Shown: piece by piece, positions 51,656 through 63,054 of the stretch
Position numbering within the stretch: the stretch's first letter is position 1
How the letters are laid out: every line of letters starts with the position of its first letter
Assembly: GCF_011290365.1 (NCBI RefSeq)
Contig: NZ_CP049786.1
Coordinates: 1,798,001-1,862,000 of the forward strand
Reading direction: 5' to 3'
Length of the DNA: 64,000 nt
Source: Leclercia sp. 29361
GTDB taxonomy: Bacteria > Pseudomonadota > Gammaproteobacteria > Enterobacterales > Enterobacteriaceae
Translations under genes and position numbers: made by a program
The notes under the pieces: generated by a model
The model's database searches: none
Told to the model about the DNA's origin: nothing
The model's input: only the letters and a program-made list of their open reading frames with translations

Positions 51656-52594
51656 ATGAAACGTTCAGAGCGTATAGACAGGGTCGAACTGATGCGAACC
51701 TTCGTGCGCATCATTGAGACAGGCTCCCTTTCTGCCGCCGCCGTGCAGATGGCAACGACCCAGGCCACCGTGAGCCGTCGCCTGCAATCGCTGGAGACGC
51801 TGCTCGGCGTACGTCTGATCCTGCGCACCACCCATGCCATGAAGCTGACCGATGATGGCGAACGCTGCTATCAGCATGCCCGACGGGTGATTGACAGCTG
51901 GCATGCGCTGGAGGATGAAGTCGGGCAGACAGAAGATGAACCGGTGGGAGTGCTTCGCGTTCGCGCCCCGCATGCCTTCGGGCAGGAGCAGCTGCTGGAG
52001 CCGTTAACGGCGTTTCTGCTGCGCTATCCGCGGTTGAACGTGGAGTGGATGCTCAATGACCGCTCGGCCGATTTCCTGAGTGACAATATCGACTGTGCCA
52101 TCCGGGTAGGGGCGGAGATCGACCCGGGTACGGTGTCGGTATTACTGGCCGAGGTTCCGCGCAGTATTGTGGCCTCGCCGGAACTGCTTGCACGTCATGC
52201 TCCGGTTGATAAGCCAGAAGATCTCTCTGCGCTGCCCTGGGTGGCACTCAATACCTTTTATCGTCAGCACGTAGAGCTGTTCCACGCGGGAGCGCCACAA
52301 CCGCTGCGGGTGGCTATTTCACCGCGGCTGAGTACCGACAGCCTGTACGTGGCGCGTAAAAGCGCTTTAACCGGGCTGGGGGTAGCGGTGGTATCAAGCT
52401 GGACAGTGGAAGCCGACATTCGTGAGGGCAGGCTGGTACACCTGTTGCCTGACTGGCAGCCGGCCGCGTTGCCGGTGCATCTGGTCTATCCGTGGTCACG
52501 GTATTACCCGGCACGTCTGCGCCGCTTTCTGGAAATGATGCGAGAGGTGATGCCTGAAATCGCCGGCATGCGCAGGCCTGAACAGAGGCAATAA
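51656..52594 (+). CDS. LysR-family transcriptional regulator
   Basis: The 312-residue product has an N-terminal winged helix (MRTFVRIIETGSLSAAAVQM, TQATVSRRLQSLETLLG) and a C-terminal periplasmic-binding-like effector domain. It probably controls the divergent MFS gene from the 109-base shared promoter and its own transcription. The effector is unknown. The first codons (MKRSERIDRVEL) could be skipped in favour of a later ATG. Confidence 0.85.
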   Translation: MKRSERIDRVELMRTFVRIIETGSLSAAAVQMATTQATVSRRLQSLETLLGVRLILRTTHAMKLTDDGERCYQHARRVIDSWHALEDEVGQTEDEPVGVLRVRAPHAFGQEQLLEPLTAFLLRYPRLNVEWMLNDRSADFLSDNIDCAIRVGAEIDPGTVSVLLAEVPRSIVASPELLARHAPVDKPEDLSALPWVALNTFYRQHVELFHAGAPQPLRVAISPRLSTDSLYVARKSALTGLGVAVVSSWTVEADIREGRLVHLLPDWQPAALPVHLVYPWSRYYPARLRRFLEMMREVMPEIAGMRRPEQRQ

Positions 52595-52621
52595 AAAAGC
52601 CGACCCGAAGGTCGGCTTTTG
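52593..52621. terminator. Bidirectional terminator between lysR gene and rne
   Basis: AAAAGCCGACC-CGAA-GGTCGGCTTTT is symmetric, with T runs on both strands. It serves the two convergent genes. Confidence 0.92.
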
Positions 52622-52634
52622 CGCTTAAGCAGGC

Positions 52635-55600
52635 TTATTCAGCCGACTGTGGACGCGTGGCAGGCGCTGTGGCCTGGTGCGTTGCGCTGTGACCACCAGC
52701 AGAACCTTTGCCATCAAAATCAAACGCCGGACGTACCCAGTCGCTGTGACGCGGTGCTTCCGGAACGTATTCCGGTGCCGGGGCGCGGGTCATAGGCGCA
52801 GTGGCGTGGTGAAGGTCAGCATTAACCTGAGCGGCTGGCGCTGGCTTCACTTCCGGCGCATTGACTTCCGCGTCGTCAGATTTAACTTCAGCCACGGCAG
52901 GTTTCACTTCAGCGACTTCAGGTTTCACGTCAGCAACAGGTTCAACCTCAATTTCAACCTCAGGTTGAACGTCAGTTTCCACTTCAACTTCCACGACCGG
53001 CTGTGGCTCAGCGACTTCCTCGGTGATTTCAACCGGCTCGGCAGCCTTCGCTTCTTCAACTACCTGCTCTGCGACAACCACATCTTCAGACGCGATAATC
53101 TGCGGCTGTTCTGTCACAGGCGCGGCAATCACTTCCGGATGTGAAGTTTCGACTTCAGCAACCTGTGGCTCAGGGATAACCACTGCCGCCGCCTCGGTGA
53201 TAACCTCATCAACGACTGGTGCGACAGGGGCAACCGCGTCAACAGCAACGTTCTGCTCGTCAAACTGCTGCTCCTGAGGACGGGCAACCGGATAACGAAT
53301 CCAGGCTTTGCCGGAAGCCATCTCTGGTGACGCACAGGCGATAGCCAGCGGCATTGGTGACTGCAGCGGATAACGCTCGTCACGATAACGGCGACGACGC
53401 TGACCGCTCACGCGCAGGTGGCGCGGAGAGCGACGTGAACGACGCGGCATGCCTGCGTTGTCACGGCCTTCGCCGGTCTCTTCCTGCTCAGGGGCATTTT
53501 CGATTACCGCAGGCAGGTCGACTTTCGCCAGTTCGGTGCTCTGGACGGGTTCAGCCTGAGGCGCTACCGCTTCAACAGCCGCTTCTTCGGTCTGAGACTC
53601 GAAACGCACTTTCTGGTTGAGCTGACGCTGCTTACGACGCGGCATGACCTGAACACGTTCTTCTTGATCCGCATCCTGCACGGTCTCTTCTTCGCGATTC
53701 AGAACTTTAACTTCCTGCTGCGCCTGACGCTTGTCATCATTACGACGACGGTTGCGCTCGCGGCGTGGCTGCTGTTCATCACGCTGTCTGCCTTTGTCGG
53801 CGTCTTCGCTGACCGGCTGACGAATTTCACGATCTTCCGTGTTCTGCTGCGGCTTCTCGCGGCGGTTGCGACGGTTATCGTCACGTCCTTCACGGCGTTC
53901 ACCACGGCCTTCGCGGTTGTCGCGACTCTCACGGTTATCGCGATTGTCACGGCCTTCGCTGCCTTCACGACCTTCGTTATTCTCGGAACGGTTGTCGCGG
54001 CGCTCGTTACGATCGCGACGGTTGTTCTGACGCTTACGACGATCCGGTGAACGTTCCTGCTTCTCTTCTTTCTTCTCAACCGGTGCCGGAGCTGGCTGTG
54101 GCTCTTCGCCGGCAAACATTTTCTTCAGCGCGCTGAAGAAGCGGCTCAGCAGACCAGGCTGTTCAGCAGGTTGGCTGACTTCTGCCGCCGGTTTAGCCGC
54201 TGCGGGTTGAGCTACCACGCTCTCCTGCGCTGGCGCAGGTGGCGCTTCTGGCATCACAAAGGCTGCCAGGGCTGGTTGCTCCGGAAGTTTACGCTCGGCG
54301 TACTCTTCTTCGGACGGCAGAGCCATCACCTCTTCATGCAGCTTAGGCAGCATGTAGCTGAGGGTAGAGGTCTCTTCGCCTTTGCGCACGCGCAGTACGG
54401 AGTAGTGTGGGGTTTGCATCTGGTCGTTAGGCACGATCACGCAGCGTACGCCGCTCAGACGGGATTCGATAGCCGTTACCGCCGCACGTTTTTCGTTCAG
54501 CAGGTAGGAGGCGACCGGTACAGGCACAATGGCGTGTACTTCTTTGGTGTTCTCTTTCAGCGCTTCTTCTTCGATGAGACGCAGGATAGAGAGTGCCAGA
54601 GATTCGTTGTCACGCACGGTGCCGGTGCCGCTACAGCGTGGGCAGACGTGGTGGCTGGATTCACCGAGGGACGGGCTCAGACGCTGACGGGACATCTCCA
54701 GCAGACCAAAACGGGAGATATGGCTGATCTGGATACGCGCACGATCCTGACGCACGGCTTCACGCAGGCGGTTTTCCACCGCGCGCTGGTGACGTACTGG
54801 CGTCATGTCGATGAAGTCGATAACGATCAGGCCGCCCAGGTCACGCAGACGCAGCTGACGCGCAATCTCATCGGCCGCTTCGAGGTTGGTGTTGAACGCC
54901 GTCTCTTCGATATCGCCGCCGCGGGTTGCACGTGCGGAGTTGATGTCGATAGCGGTCAGCGCCTCGGTGCTGTCGATAACAATAGAGCCACCGGACGGCA
55001 GACGGACTTCACGCTGGAAGGCGGATTCAATCTGCGATTCGATCTGGTAGTGGCTGAACAGCGGAATCTCACCGGTGTACAGTTTGATTTTGCTGGTGAA
55101 ATCAGGACGACCCAGCGCGGCAATGTGCTGGCGAGCCAGCTCAAGCACTTTCGGGTTATCAATCAGAATTTCACCGATGTCCTGACGCAGGTAGTCACGG
55201 AAGGCACGCACGATGACGTTGCTTTCCTGGTGGATCAGGAATGGAGCAGGGCGGCTTTCAGCGGCTTTCTTAATCGCTTCCCAGTGCTTCAGGCGGAAGC
55301 CGAGGTCCCACTGCAGCGCTTCGGCAGATTTGCCTACGCCTGCGGTACGGACAATCAGGCCCATGCCGTCTGGCAGTTCAAGACTGGCCAGCGCTTCTTT
55401 CAGCTCGGTACGGTCATCGCCTTCAATCCGGCGAGAGATACCACCCGCACGCGGGTTGTTTGGCATCAGCACCAGATAGCTACCCGCCAGACTGATAAAG
55501 GTGGTCAGTGCGGCACCTTTGTTGCCACGCTCTTCTTTATCGATCTGAACGATAACTTCCTGACCTTCACGCAGCACATCTTTGATGTTCGGACGGCCAT

Positions 55601-55853
55601 GGGCGTTATAGTTGGAAGGGAAGTATTCGCGAGCGATCTCTTTCAGGGGGAGGAAACCATGACGCTCAGCACCGTAATCTACAAATGCGGCTTCAAGGCT
55701 CGGTTCAATGCGGGTGATTTTGCCTTTGTAAATGTTCGCTTTTTTCTGTTCGTGTCCAGGACTTTCGATATCCAGATCGTACAGACGCTGCCCATCCACA
55801 AGGGCGACACGCAACTCTTCTTGCTGAGTTGCGTTGATTAACATTCTTTTCAT
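52635..55853 (-). CDS. rne: Ribonuclease E
   Basis: This 1072-residue endonuclease and degradosome scaffold cuts single-stranded AU-rich RNA near 5' ends. Residues 1-530 are near identical to E. coli, with the S1 domain, catalytic Asp303 ([13 protein letters not shown]) and Asp346 ([13 protein letters not shown]), and the zinc link CPRCSGTG. The C-terminal half is disordered: an amphipathic membrane helix ([13 protein letters not shown]), Arg-rich RNA-binding runs, and the enolase/PNPase-binding ends (ending in [16 protein letters not shown]). An acidic [14 protein letters not shown] repeat near the end is local. It is slightly longer than E. coli (1061). Confidence 0.96.
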   Translation of the reverse strand: MKRMLINATQQEELRVALVDGQRLYDLDIESPGHEQKKANIYKGKITRIEPSLEAAFVDYGAERHGFLPLKEIAREYFPSNYNAHGRPNIKDVLREGQEVIVQIDKEERGNKGAALTTFISLAGSYLVLMPNNPRAGGISRRIEGDDRTELKEALASLELPDGMGLIVRTAGVGKSAEALQWDLGFRLKHWEAIKKAAESRPAPFLIHQESNVIVRAFRDYLRQDIGEILIDNPKVLELARQHIAALGRPDFTSKIKLYTGEIPLFSHYQIESQIESAFQREVRLPSGGSIVIDSTEALTAIDINSARATRGGDIEETAFNTNLEAADEIARQLRLRDLGGLIVIDFIDMTPVRHQRAVENRLREAVRQDRARIQISHISRFGLLEMSRQRLSPSLGESSHHVCPRCSGTGTVRDNESLALSILRLIEEEALKENTKEVHAIVPVPVASYLLNEKRAAVTAIESRLSGVRCVIVPNDQMQTPHYSVLRVRKGEETSTLSYMLPKLHEEVMALPSEEEYAERKLPEQPALAAFVMPEAPPAPAQESVVAQPAAAKPAAEVSQPAEQPGLLSRFFSALKKMFAGEEPQPAPAPVEKKEEKQERSPDRRKRQNNRRDRNERRDNRSENNEGREGSEGRDNRDNRESRDNREGRGERREGRDDNRRNRREKPQQNTEDREIRQPVSEDADKGRQRDEQQPRRERNRRRNDDKRQAQQEVKVLNREEETVQDADQEERVQVMPRRKQRQLNQKVRFESQTEEAAVEAVAPQAEPVQSTELAKVDLPAVIENAPEQEETGEGRDNAGMPRRSRRSPRHLRVSGQRRRRYRDERYPLQSPMPLAIACASPEMASGKAWIRYPVARPQEQQFDEQNVAVDAVAPVAPVVDEVITEAAAVVIPEPQVAEVETSHPEVIAAPVTEQPQIIASEDVVVAEQVVEEAKAAEPVEITEEVAEPQPVVEVEVETDVQPEVEIEVEPVADVKPEVAEVKPAVAEVKSDDAEVNAPEVKPAPAAQVNADLHHATAPMTRAPAPEYVPEAPRHSDWVRPAFDFDGKGSAGGHSATHQATAPATRPQSAE

Positions 55854-56424
55854 CGTAACTTACTCATTATTCTTACATTGACGACTAAGCTGCGGGCAAG
55901 GTGACGCTTTCCGGGGTATGAACCGATGGCCTCGTGTCTATTCACGTCGCCAACCTCACGGTTGTCGCTCGCTTAAGAGGCGCAAAGTGTCGGTTGCCTG
56001 TATTTCATACGGAAATACAGCGCGATTATCAGGGGAATAGCCTGGGTAAAACTCTCCAGAGAAGATTCCATTTACCGGTAAGTACTGCAACCCGCAGCCC
56101 GCTAACTGTCTGAAAGATCAATACGTCTTACGCCATTGCTGCGTGGATGATCGGTCAGACAAAATTGGTCATTCCGTCGACATCCTTACAAAACCCGGAT
56201 TTAACGCGGAAAACAACAGCATTATTCCATTGCTAGCCGGGTTATAGCAAGATGACTTTTACCAATTATCACCCGGTTACTCACAGTTTCTTCACTTCTT
56301 TCGAATGATTGGTTTAATAACCACCAAATCGATTGCGTGCACGAAACCCTGACCGGGTAGAGGTAAATATAAGCATAGAAAAATGAGTGGCGCTAATGGC
56401 TGACGATAATTAGAATCGCCCACC
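55854..56424. promoter_or_regulatory. Long rne leader and divergent rne/rluC promoters
   Basis: These 571 bases hold no gene. In E. coli the rne mRNA has a 361-base leader whose stem-loops bind RNase E itself for feedback control. The GC-rich inverted sequences around 55890-56010 here fit that leader. The rluC promoter must lie near 56280-56400. The identification is by position and partial resemblance. Confidence 0.6.
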
Positions 56425-57375
56425 ATGAAAACAGAGACTCCAGCCGTAAAAATGGTTGCCATTACCGAAGATGAAGCGGGGCAACGTATTGACAACTTTT
56501 TGCGCACCCAACTGAAGGGCGTGCCAAAGAGTATGATTTATCGCATCCTGCGTAAGGGTGAGGTGCGGGTAAATAAGAAGCGCATCAAACCTGAATACAA
56601 ACTTGAAGCGGGTGATGAAGTGCGCATCCCGCCCGTGCGCGTAGCCGAGCGCGAAGAAGAGGCGGTGTCGCCGCATCTGAATAAAGTTGCCGCGCTGACG
56701 AATGTGATTTTATATGAAGACGATCATATTCTGGTGCTGAACAAACCCTCGGGTACGGCGGTACACGGCGGCAGCGGGTTAAGCTTCGGGGTGATTGAAG
56801 GTCTGCGCGCGCTGCGCCCGGAAGCCCGCTTCCTTGAGCTGGTTCATCGTCTCGACCGCGATACCTCCGGCGTGCTGCTGGTCGCTAAAAAGCGTTCGGC
56901 GCTACGTTCGCTGCACGAGCAGCTGCGTGAGAAAGGTATGCAGAAAGATTACCTCGCGCTGGTGCGCGGGCAGTGGCAGTCCCATGTCAAAGTGGTGCAG
57001 GCGCCGCTGCTGAAAAACATTCTGCAAAGCGGTGAGCGTATCGTTCGCGTCAGTCAGGAAGGCAAACCCTCAGAAACCCGATTCAAGGTGGAAGAGCGTT
57101 ATGAATTTGCCACCCTGGTGCGCTGCAGCCCGGTGACCGGACGTACCCACCAGATCCGCGTTCACACGCTGCATGCGGGCCATCCTATTGCCTTCGACGA
57201 TCGCTATGGTGACCGTGAGTTTGATAAACAGCTGGCAGGAACGGGCTTGTCTCGCCTGTTCCTGCATGCCGCCGCGCTGAAGTTTACCCATCCGGGTACC
57301 GGCGAGGTGATGCGCATTGAGGCCCCGCTGGACGAACAGCTGAAGCGCTGTCTTAAAGTTCTGCGCGGAAATTAA
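56425..57375 (+). CDS. rluC: 23S rRNA pseudouridine synthase RluC
   Basis: The 316-residue enzyme makes pseudouridine at 23S positions 955, 2504 and 2580. It has an N-terminal S4 RNA-binding domain (residues about 15-75: QRIDNFLRTQLKGVPKSMIY), then the catalytic RluA core with the active Asp in LVHRLDRDTSGVLL and GRTHQIRVH. Divergent from rne as in E. coli. Confidence 0.95.
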   Translation: MKTETPAVKMVAITEDEAGQRIDNFLRTQLKGVPKSMIYRILRKGEVRVNKKRIKPEYKLEAGDEVRIPPVRVAEREEEAVSPHLNKVAALTNVILYEDDHILVLNKPSGTAVHGGSGLSFGVIEGLRALRPEARFLELVHRLDRDTSGVLLVAKKRSALRSLHEQLREKGMQKDYLALVRGQWQSHVKVVQAPLLKNILQSGERIVRVSQEGKPSETRFKVEERYEFATLVRCSPVTGRTHQIRVHTLHAGHPIAFDDRYGDREFDKQLAGTGLSRLFLHAAALKFTHPGTGEVMRIEAPLDEQLKRCLKVLRGN

Positions 57376-57376
57376 T

Positions 57377-57442
57377 GCCGGGTGCGCTGCGCTTACCCGG
57401 CCTACAAAACCGTAGGCCCGTGCAAGCGTAGCGCCGCCGGGC
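57377..57442. repeat. BIME: two facing REP sequences
   Basis: GCCGGGTGCGCTGCGCTTAC, ending in CCCGGCCTAC (57377-57405), is followed by an inverted relative GTAGGCCCGTGCAAGCGTAG (57411-57441). This is a standard interspersed element in the gap between convergent rluC and yceF. Confidence 0.8.
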
Positions 57443-57453
57443 GAAGCAAATGG

Positions 57454-58038
57454 CTACGCCATCAGCGGGTTATAATGCTCCCGGCGCAGCATCTGGCACA
57501 GCGCAATCAGCGGTAATCCCACCAGCGTGTTCGGGTCACGCCCATCCAGCTTGTCAAACAATGCAATCCCCAGCCCCTCGCTCTTAAAACTGCCCGCGCA
57601 GTTTAACGGCCGCTCCTTTCGCACGTAGTCGTCAATTTCCTGTTCGCTGAGATGGCGGAAGTGAACGTCAAAGGGCTCGCATTCGGTCTGTAAATGGCCC
57701 GTAGATGAATTATAGAGGGCCAGGCCGGTGTAGAAGGTGACGATACTGCCGCGTGCTTTTAGCAGCTGCTGGCGGGCATTCTCTTCGGTGTGCGGTTTAC
57801 CGGTGATCATCCCATCCAGGACGCAAACCTGATCGGAACCTATAATCAAATGATCGGGGAATCGCGCTGCCAGACTTTTCGCTTTCTCCTGAGCCAGACG
57901 GACCACCAGATGGCGTGGCGATTCACCGGGCTGTGGGCTTTCATCCACGTTCGGCGCGGCGCATTCGAAAGGTAGGCCCAGCTTTTCCAGCAACACGCGG
58001 CGGTAGGGTGACGTAGAGGCGAGAATGAGATTTGGCAT
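57454..58038 (-). CDS. yceF: 7-methyl-GTP pyrophosphatase YceF
   Basis: The 194-residue Maf-family nucleotide pyrophosphatase cleaves m7GTP to m7GMP. The signature [20 protein letters not shown] and the catalytic [12 protein letters not shown] with the acidic residue are visible. It is convergent with rluC and divergent from yceD. The length equals that of E. coli YceF. Confidence 0.94.
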   Translation of the reverse strand: MPNLILASTSPYRRVLLEKLGLPFECAAPNVDESPQPGESPRHLVVRLAQEKAKSLAARFPDHLIIGSDQVCVLDGMITGKPHTEENARQQLLKARGSIVTFYTGLALYNSSTGHLQTECEPFDVHFRHLSEQEIDDYVRKERPLNCAGSFKSEGLGIALFDKLDGRDPNTLVGLPLIALCQMLRREHYNPLMA

Positions 58039-58167
58039 ATTTTTTTCACCAGATATAGCGTATCGATGCCAGCCATTTTAAACTACAGGCCGCAATGTGT
58101 GCGAATAATTGGCAAAAGGCAGCCTGAGGTTGCCTTTTTCTTTGACTCTATGACGTTACAAAGTTAA

Positions 58168-58701
<534 letters not shown>

Positions 58702-58705
58702 TTAA

Positions 58706-58891
<186 letters not shown>

Positions 58892-58970
58892 TCACGCGTC
58901 AGCGTGATTAGGCTTAGTGAGGGTTTCCCCGTGCAAACGGGGATATACCGAACCAGGCTGCGACGATACC

Positions 58971-60005
58971 TTGACACGTCTAACCCTGGCGTTAGATGTC
59001 ATGGGGGGAGATTTTGGCCCTTCCGTGACAGTGCCTGCAGCATTGCAGGCACTGAACTCTAATTCGCAACTCACTCTCCTTTTAGTCGGCAACCCCGACA
59101 CTATCACGCCATTACTTGCAAAAGCTGACTTCGAACAACGTTCACGTCTGCAGATTATTCCTGCCCAGTCAGTTATTGCCAGTGATGTCCGCGCCTCGCA
59201 GGCGATCCGCAGCAGTCGCGGAAGCTCAATGCGCATTGCGCTGGAGCTGGTAAAAGAAGGACGCGCCCAGGCCTGCGTCAGCGCCGGCAATACCGGTGCG
59301 CTGATGGGGCTGGCAAAATTACTGCTCAAACCCCTTGAAGGGATTGAGCGCCCGGCGCTGGTGACGGTACTGCCGCACCAGCAAAAGGGCAAAACGGTGG
59401 TGCTGGATTTAGGCGCCAACGTCGACTGCGACAGTGTTATGCTGGCGCAGTTTGCCGTAATGGGCTCGGTGCTGGCAGAGGAAGTGGTGGGGATCTCTCA
59501 TCCCCGCGTGGCCTTGCTGAATATTGGTGAGGAAGAGACTAAAGGTCTCGACAGCATCCGTGAGGCGGCTGAGCGGCTAAAAAATGAGCCGTCCATCAAC
59601 TATATTGGATATCTCGAAGCCAACGAATTATTGACCGGAAAAACGGATGTACTGGTGTGTGACGGGTTTACAGGAAACGTTACATTAAAAACCATGGAAG
59701 GGGTGGTGAGAATGTTTCTTTCTCTGCTTAAATCGCAGGGAGAGGGGAAAAAACGGTCCTGGTGGCTGATTATATTGAAGCGTTGGTTACAAAAGAGCCT
59801 GGCGCGGCGATTCAGTCACCTCAACCCCGACCAGTATAATGGCGCCTGTCTGTTAGGATTGCGCGGCATTGTGATTAAGAGTCACGGTGCGGCCAATCAG
59901 CGAGCCTTTACCGTCGCGATTGAACAGGCAGTGCAGGCGGTGCAGCGACAAGTCCCACAGCGGATTGCCGCTCGCCTGGGATCTGTATTAGCAAAAAGTG
60001 ACTGA
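58971..60005 (+). CDS. plsX: Phosphate acyltransferase PlsX
   Basis: The enzyme converts acyl-ACP to acyl-phosphate, the first step of phospholipid synthesis. The TTG at 58971 is preferred because [20 protein letters not shown] matches the E. coli N-terminus, where TTG is also used; the frame also reads 18 codons further up. That gives 345 residues, 11 fewer than E. coli, because the C-terminus ends in LGSVLAKSD. Core motifs [10 protein letters not shown] and CDGFTGNV are intact. Confidence 0.93.
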   Translation: MTRLTLALDVMGGDFGPSVTVPAALQALNSNSQLTLLLVGNPDTITPLLAKADFEQRSRLQIIPAQSVIASDVRASQAIRSSRGSSMRIALELVKEGRAQACVSAGNTGALMGLAKLLLKPLEGIERPALVTVLPHQQKGKTVVLDLGANVDCDSVMLAQFAVMGSVLAEEVVGISHPRVALLNIGEEETKGLDSIREAAERLKNEPSINYIGYLEANELLTGKTDVLVCDGFTGNVTLKTMEGVVRMFLSLLKSQGEGKKRSWWLIILKRWLQKSLARRFSHLNPDQYNGACLLGLRGIVIKSHGAANQRAFTVAIEQAVQAVQRQVPQRIAARLGSVLAKSD

Positions 60006-60011
60006 GCGTAC

Positions 60012-60965
60012 ATGTATACGAAGATTTTAGGTACCGGCAGCTATCTGCCAAAGCAAGTGCGAACCAACGCCGATCTGGAAAAAATGGTCGATACCTCTGA
60101 CGAGTGGATCGTCACGCGTACAGGTATCCGTGAACGTCGTATTGCCGCGCCAGATGAAACAGTTTCCACCATGGGCTACGAAGCCGCACAACGCGCGCTG
60201 GAGATGGCGGGTGTTGATAAAGACGACATCGGCCTGATTATCGTTGCCACCACCTCTGCGACGCATGCCTTCCCGAGCGCAGCGTGCCAGGTTCAGAACA
60301 TGCTGGGCATTAAAGGCTGCCCGGCATTTGACGTTGCTGCTGCCTGCGCAGGTTTCACCTATGCGCTGAGCATTGCCGATCAATACGTGAAATCTGGCGC
60401 CGTTAAGCACGCGCTGGTGATCGGTGCTGACGTGCTGGCGCGTACCTGCGATCCTGCCGATCGCGGGACGATCATTATTTTTGGTGATGGTGCAGGAGCT
60501 GTCCTGTTAGGACAATCTGAAGAGCCGGGCATCATCTCGACGCATTTGCATGCGGACGGTAGCTACGGTGAGCTGTTGACGCTGCCAAACGCCGATCGGG
60601 TTAATCCGGACAATGCTATCTATCTGACCATGGCCGGTAACGAAGTCTTTAAAGTGGCGGTGACCGAGCTGGCACACATCGTTGACGAGACGCTGGCAGC
60701 GAACAATCTGGAGCGTTCTGCTCTCGACTGGCTGGTGCCGCATCAGGCGAACCTGCGCATTATCAGCGCCACGGCTAAGAAACTCGGCATGTCTATGGAT
60801 AACGTTGTGGTGACGCTGGATCGTCATGGCAATACGTCTGCAGCATCAGTGCCCTGCGCGTTTGACGAAGCGGTGCGCGATGGACGAATTCAGCGAGGCC
60901 AACTGGTCTTGCTCGAAGCCTTCGGCGGCGGTTTCACCTGGGGTTCTGCGCTGGTTCGTTTCTAG
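60012..60965 (+). CDS. fabH: 3-oxoacyl-ACP synthase III FabH
   Basis: The 317-residue enzyme condenses acetyl-CoA with malonyl-ACP to start fatty acid synthesis. Cys112 ([11 protein letters not shown]), His244 (VPHQANLRI) and Asn274 ([10 protein letters not shown]) form the catalytic triad. It follows plsX by six bases. Confidence 0.96.
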   Translation: MYTKILGTGSYLPKQVRTNADLEKMVDTSDEWIVTRTGIRERRIAAPDETVSTMGYEAAQRALEMAGVDKDDIGLIIVATTSATHAFPSAACQVQNMLGIKGCPAFDVAAACAGFTYALSIADQYVKSGAVKHALVIGADVLARTCDPADRGTIIIFGDGAGAVLLGQSEEPGIISTHLHADGSYGELLTLPNADRVNPDNAIYLTMAGNEVFKVAVTELAHIVDETLAANNLERSALDWLVPHQANLRIISATAKKLGMSMDNVVVTLDRHGNTSAASVPCAFDEAVRDGRIQRGQLVLLEAFGGGFTWGSALVRF

Positions 60966-60980
60966 TATAAGGATAAAAAA

Positions 60981-61910
60981 ATGACGCAATTTGCTTTTGT
61001 GTTCCCCGGTCAGGGTTCTCAGGCCGTTGGAATGTTGTCCGGCTTAGCGGAGCAGTATCCGGTCATCGAAGAGACCTTCCGTGAAGCGTCGGATGCCCTG
61101 GGCTACGATCTTTGGGCGCTGACCCAGCAAGGGCCAGCCGAAGAGCTGAATAAAACCTGGCAGACCCAGCCTGCACTGCTGACCGCATCGGTCGCACTGT
61201 GGCGCGTCTGGCAGCAGCAGGGCGGTAAAACGCCAGCACTGCTGGCCGGTCACAGCCTGGGTGAATACTCTGCGCTGGTTTGCGCCGGGGTGATTGCGTT
61301 TGCGGATGCTGTGCGTCTGGTTGAACTGCGCGGCAAATTTATGCAGGAAGCGGTGCCGGAAGGCACGGGCGGCATGTCGGCCATTATTGGTCTGGATGAT
61401 GCGTCCATTGCAAAGGCCTGCGAAGAATCTGCAGAAGGTCAGGTGGTTTCTCCGGTAAACTTCAACTCGCCGGGCCAGGTGGTTATCGCCGGTCATAAAG
61501 AAGCTGTTGAGCGTGCAGGCGCTGCCTGTAAAGCCGCAGGCGCCAAACGTGCGCTGCCGCTGCCGGTGAGCGTACCGTCGCATTGCGCACTGATGAAGCC
61601 TGCTGCGGACAAGCTGGCGGTTGAGCTGGAAAAAATCACTTTCAATGCTCCAGCCATTCCGGTTGTGAATAACGTTGATGTGCAGTGTGAAACCGCGCCA
61701 GAGGCGATCCGCCATGCGCTGGTTCGTCAGCTGTACAGCCCGGTTCAGTGGACCAAAACCGTTGAGTTTATGGCGTCACAGGGCGTTGAGCACCTGTATG
61801 AAGTGGGCCCGGGCAAAGTCCTCACCGGTCTGACTAAACGTATTGTTGATACCCTGACCGCGTCGGCCATTAATGAGCCGGAAGCACTGTCAGCGGCACT
61901 CGCGCAGTAA
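60981..61910 (+). CDS. fabD: Malonyl-CoA:ACP transacylase FabD
   Basis: The 309-residue enzyme loads malonate onto ACP. The nucleophile Ser92 lies in GHSLGEYSAL and His201 in PSHCALMK; FVFPGQGSQAVGM is the N-terminal oxyanion motif. AAGGATAAAAAA precedes the ATG. Confidence 0.96.
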   Translation: MTQFAFVFPGQGSQAVGMLSGLAEQYPVIEETFREASDALGYDLWALTQQGPAEELNKTWQTQPALLTASVALWRVWQQQGGKTPALLAGHSLGEYSALVCAGVIAFADAVRLVELRGKFMQEAVPEGTGGMSAIIGLDDASIAKACEESAEGQVVSPVNFNSPGQVVIAGHKEAVERAGAACKAAGAKRALPLPVSVPSHCALMKPAADKLAVELEKITFNAPAIPVVNNVDVQCETAPEAIRHALVRQLYSPVQWTKTVEFMASQGVEHLYEVGPGKVLTGLTKRIVDTLTASAINEPEALSAALAQ

Positions 61911-61924
61911 GAAAGAGGAATACC

Positions 61925-62659
61925 ATGAGTTTTGAAGGAAAAATCGCACTGGTCACCGGTGCAAGCCGCGGTATTGGCCGTGCTATCGCTGAAACCCTCG
62001 TCGCGCGTGGCGCGAAAGTGATCGGCACCGCGACCAGCGAAAGCGGCGCGCAGGCGATCAGCGAGTACCTGGGTGCGAACGGTAAAGGTCTGATGTTGAA
62101 TGTGACCGATCCTGCATCTATCGAATCTGTTCTGGGAAATATTCGCGCAGAATTTGGCGAAGTGGATATTCTGGTCAATAATGCCGGAATCACTCGCGAC
62201 AACTTACTGATGCGAATGAAAGATGACGAGTGGAGCGATATTCTCGAAACCAACCTGTCATCTGTGTTCCGTCTGTCAAAAGCGGTAATGCGAGCTATGA
62301 TGAAGAAGCGTCATGGGCGTATTATCACTATCGGTTCTGTGGTTGGTACCATGGGAAATGCTGGTCAGGCTAACTACGCTGCGGCGAAAGCAGGTCTGAT
62401 CGGTTTCAGTAAGTCGCTGGCACGCGAAGTTGCGTCCCGCGGGATTACTGTAAACGTTGTTGCTCCGGGCTTTATTGAAACGGACATGACGCGTGCGCTG
62501 ACCGATGAGCAGCGTGCGGGTACGCTGGCGGCAGTTCCAGCGGGTCGTTTAGGCGACCCTAAAGAAATCGCCAGCGCGGTTGCATTTTTAGCCTCTGACG
62601 AAGCGAGTTACATCACTGGTGAAACTCTCCACGTCAATGGCGGGATGTATATGGTTTAA
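61925..62659 (+). CDS. fabG: 3-oxoacyl-ACP reductase FabG
   Basis: The 244-residue NADPH-dependent SDR enzyme has the cofactor loop TGASRGIGRA, the NNAGITRDN motif, and the catalytic Ser-Tyr-Lys in ITIGSVVG and NYAAAKAGL. It is 14 bases after fabD. Confidence 0.97.
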   Translation: MSFEGKIALVTGASRGIGRAIAETLVARGAKVIGTATSESGAQAISEYLGANGKGLMLNVTDPASIESVLGNIRAEFGEVDILVNNAGITRDNLLMRMKDDEWSDILETNLSSVFRLSKAVMRAMMKKRHGRIITIGSVVGTMGNAGQANYAAAKAGLIGFSKSLAREVASRGITVNVVAPGFIETDMTRALTDEQRAGTLAAVPAGRLGDPKEIASAVAFLASDEASYITGETLHVNGGMYMV

Positions 62660-62813
62660 TCACGTTAGAAAATATTTGCGTTATTAGGGCCAATGGCCTC
62701 AAAATAACGTAAAATCGTGGTAAGACCTGCCGGGATTTAGTTGCAAATTTTTCAACATTTTATACACTACGAAAACCATCGCGAAAGCGAGTTTTGATAG
62801 GAAATTTAAGAGT
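62660..62813. promoter_or_regulatory. fabG-acpP spacer
   Basis: 154 bases between fabG and acpP. In E. coli acpP has its own strong promoter here in addition to read-through. TATACACT near 62761 may be a -10. No gene is visible. Confidence 0.5.
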
Positions 62814-63050
62814 ATGAGCACTATCGAAGAACGCGTTAAGAAAATTATCGGCGAGCAGCTGGGCGTTAAGCAGGAAGAAGTTGTGAACTCCGCTTCCTTC
62901 GTTGAAGACCTGGGCGCAGATTCTCTTGACACCGTTGAGCTGGTAATGGCTCTGGAAGAAGAGTTTGATACTGAGATTCCGGACGAAGAAGCTGAGAAAA
63001 TCACCACCGTTCAGGCTGCCATTGATTACATCAACGGTCACCAGGCGTAA
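62814..63050 (+). CDS. acpP: Acyl carrier protein
   Basis: The 78-residue acidic four-helix carrier is near identical to E. coli AcpP. Ser37 (counting Met) in [10 protein letters not shown] carries the 4'-phosphopantetheine. The gene is heavily used and codon-optimal. Confidence 0.98.
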   Translation: MSTIEERVKKIIGEQLGVKQEEVVNSASFVEDLGADSLDTVELVMALEEEFDTEIPDEEAEKITTVQAAIDYINGHQA

Positions 63051-63054
63051 GTGA

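Noticed and set aside
54171..55841. 556-codon open frame on the plus strand opposite rne
   Set aside because: It lies wholly antisense to the strongly conserved catalytic half of rne. Long antisense frames are common opposite GC-rich, codon-biased genes. There is no ribosome site or protein family.
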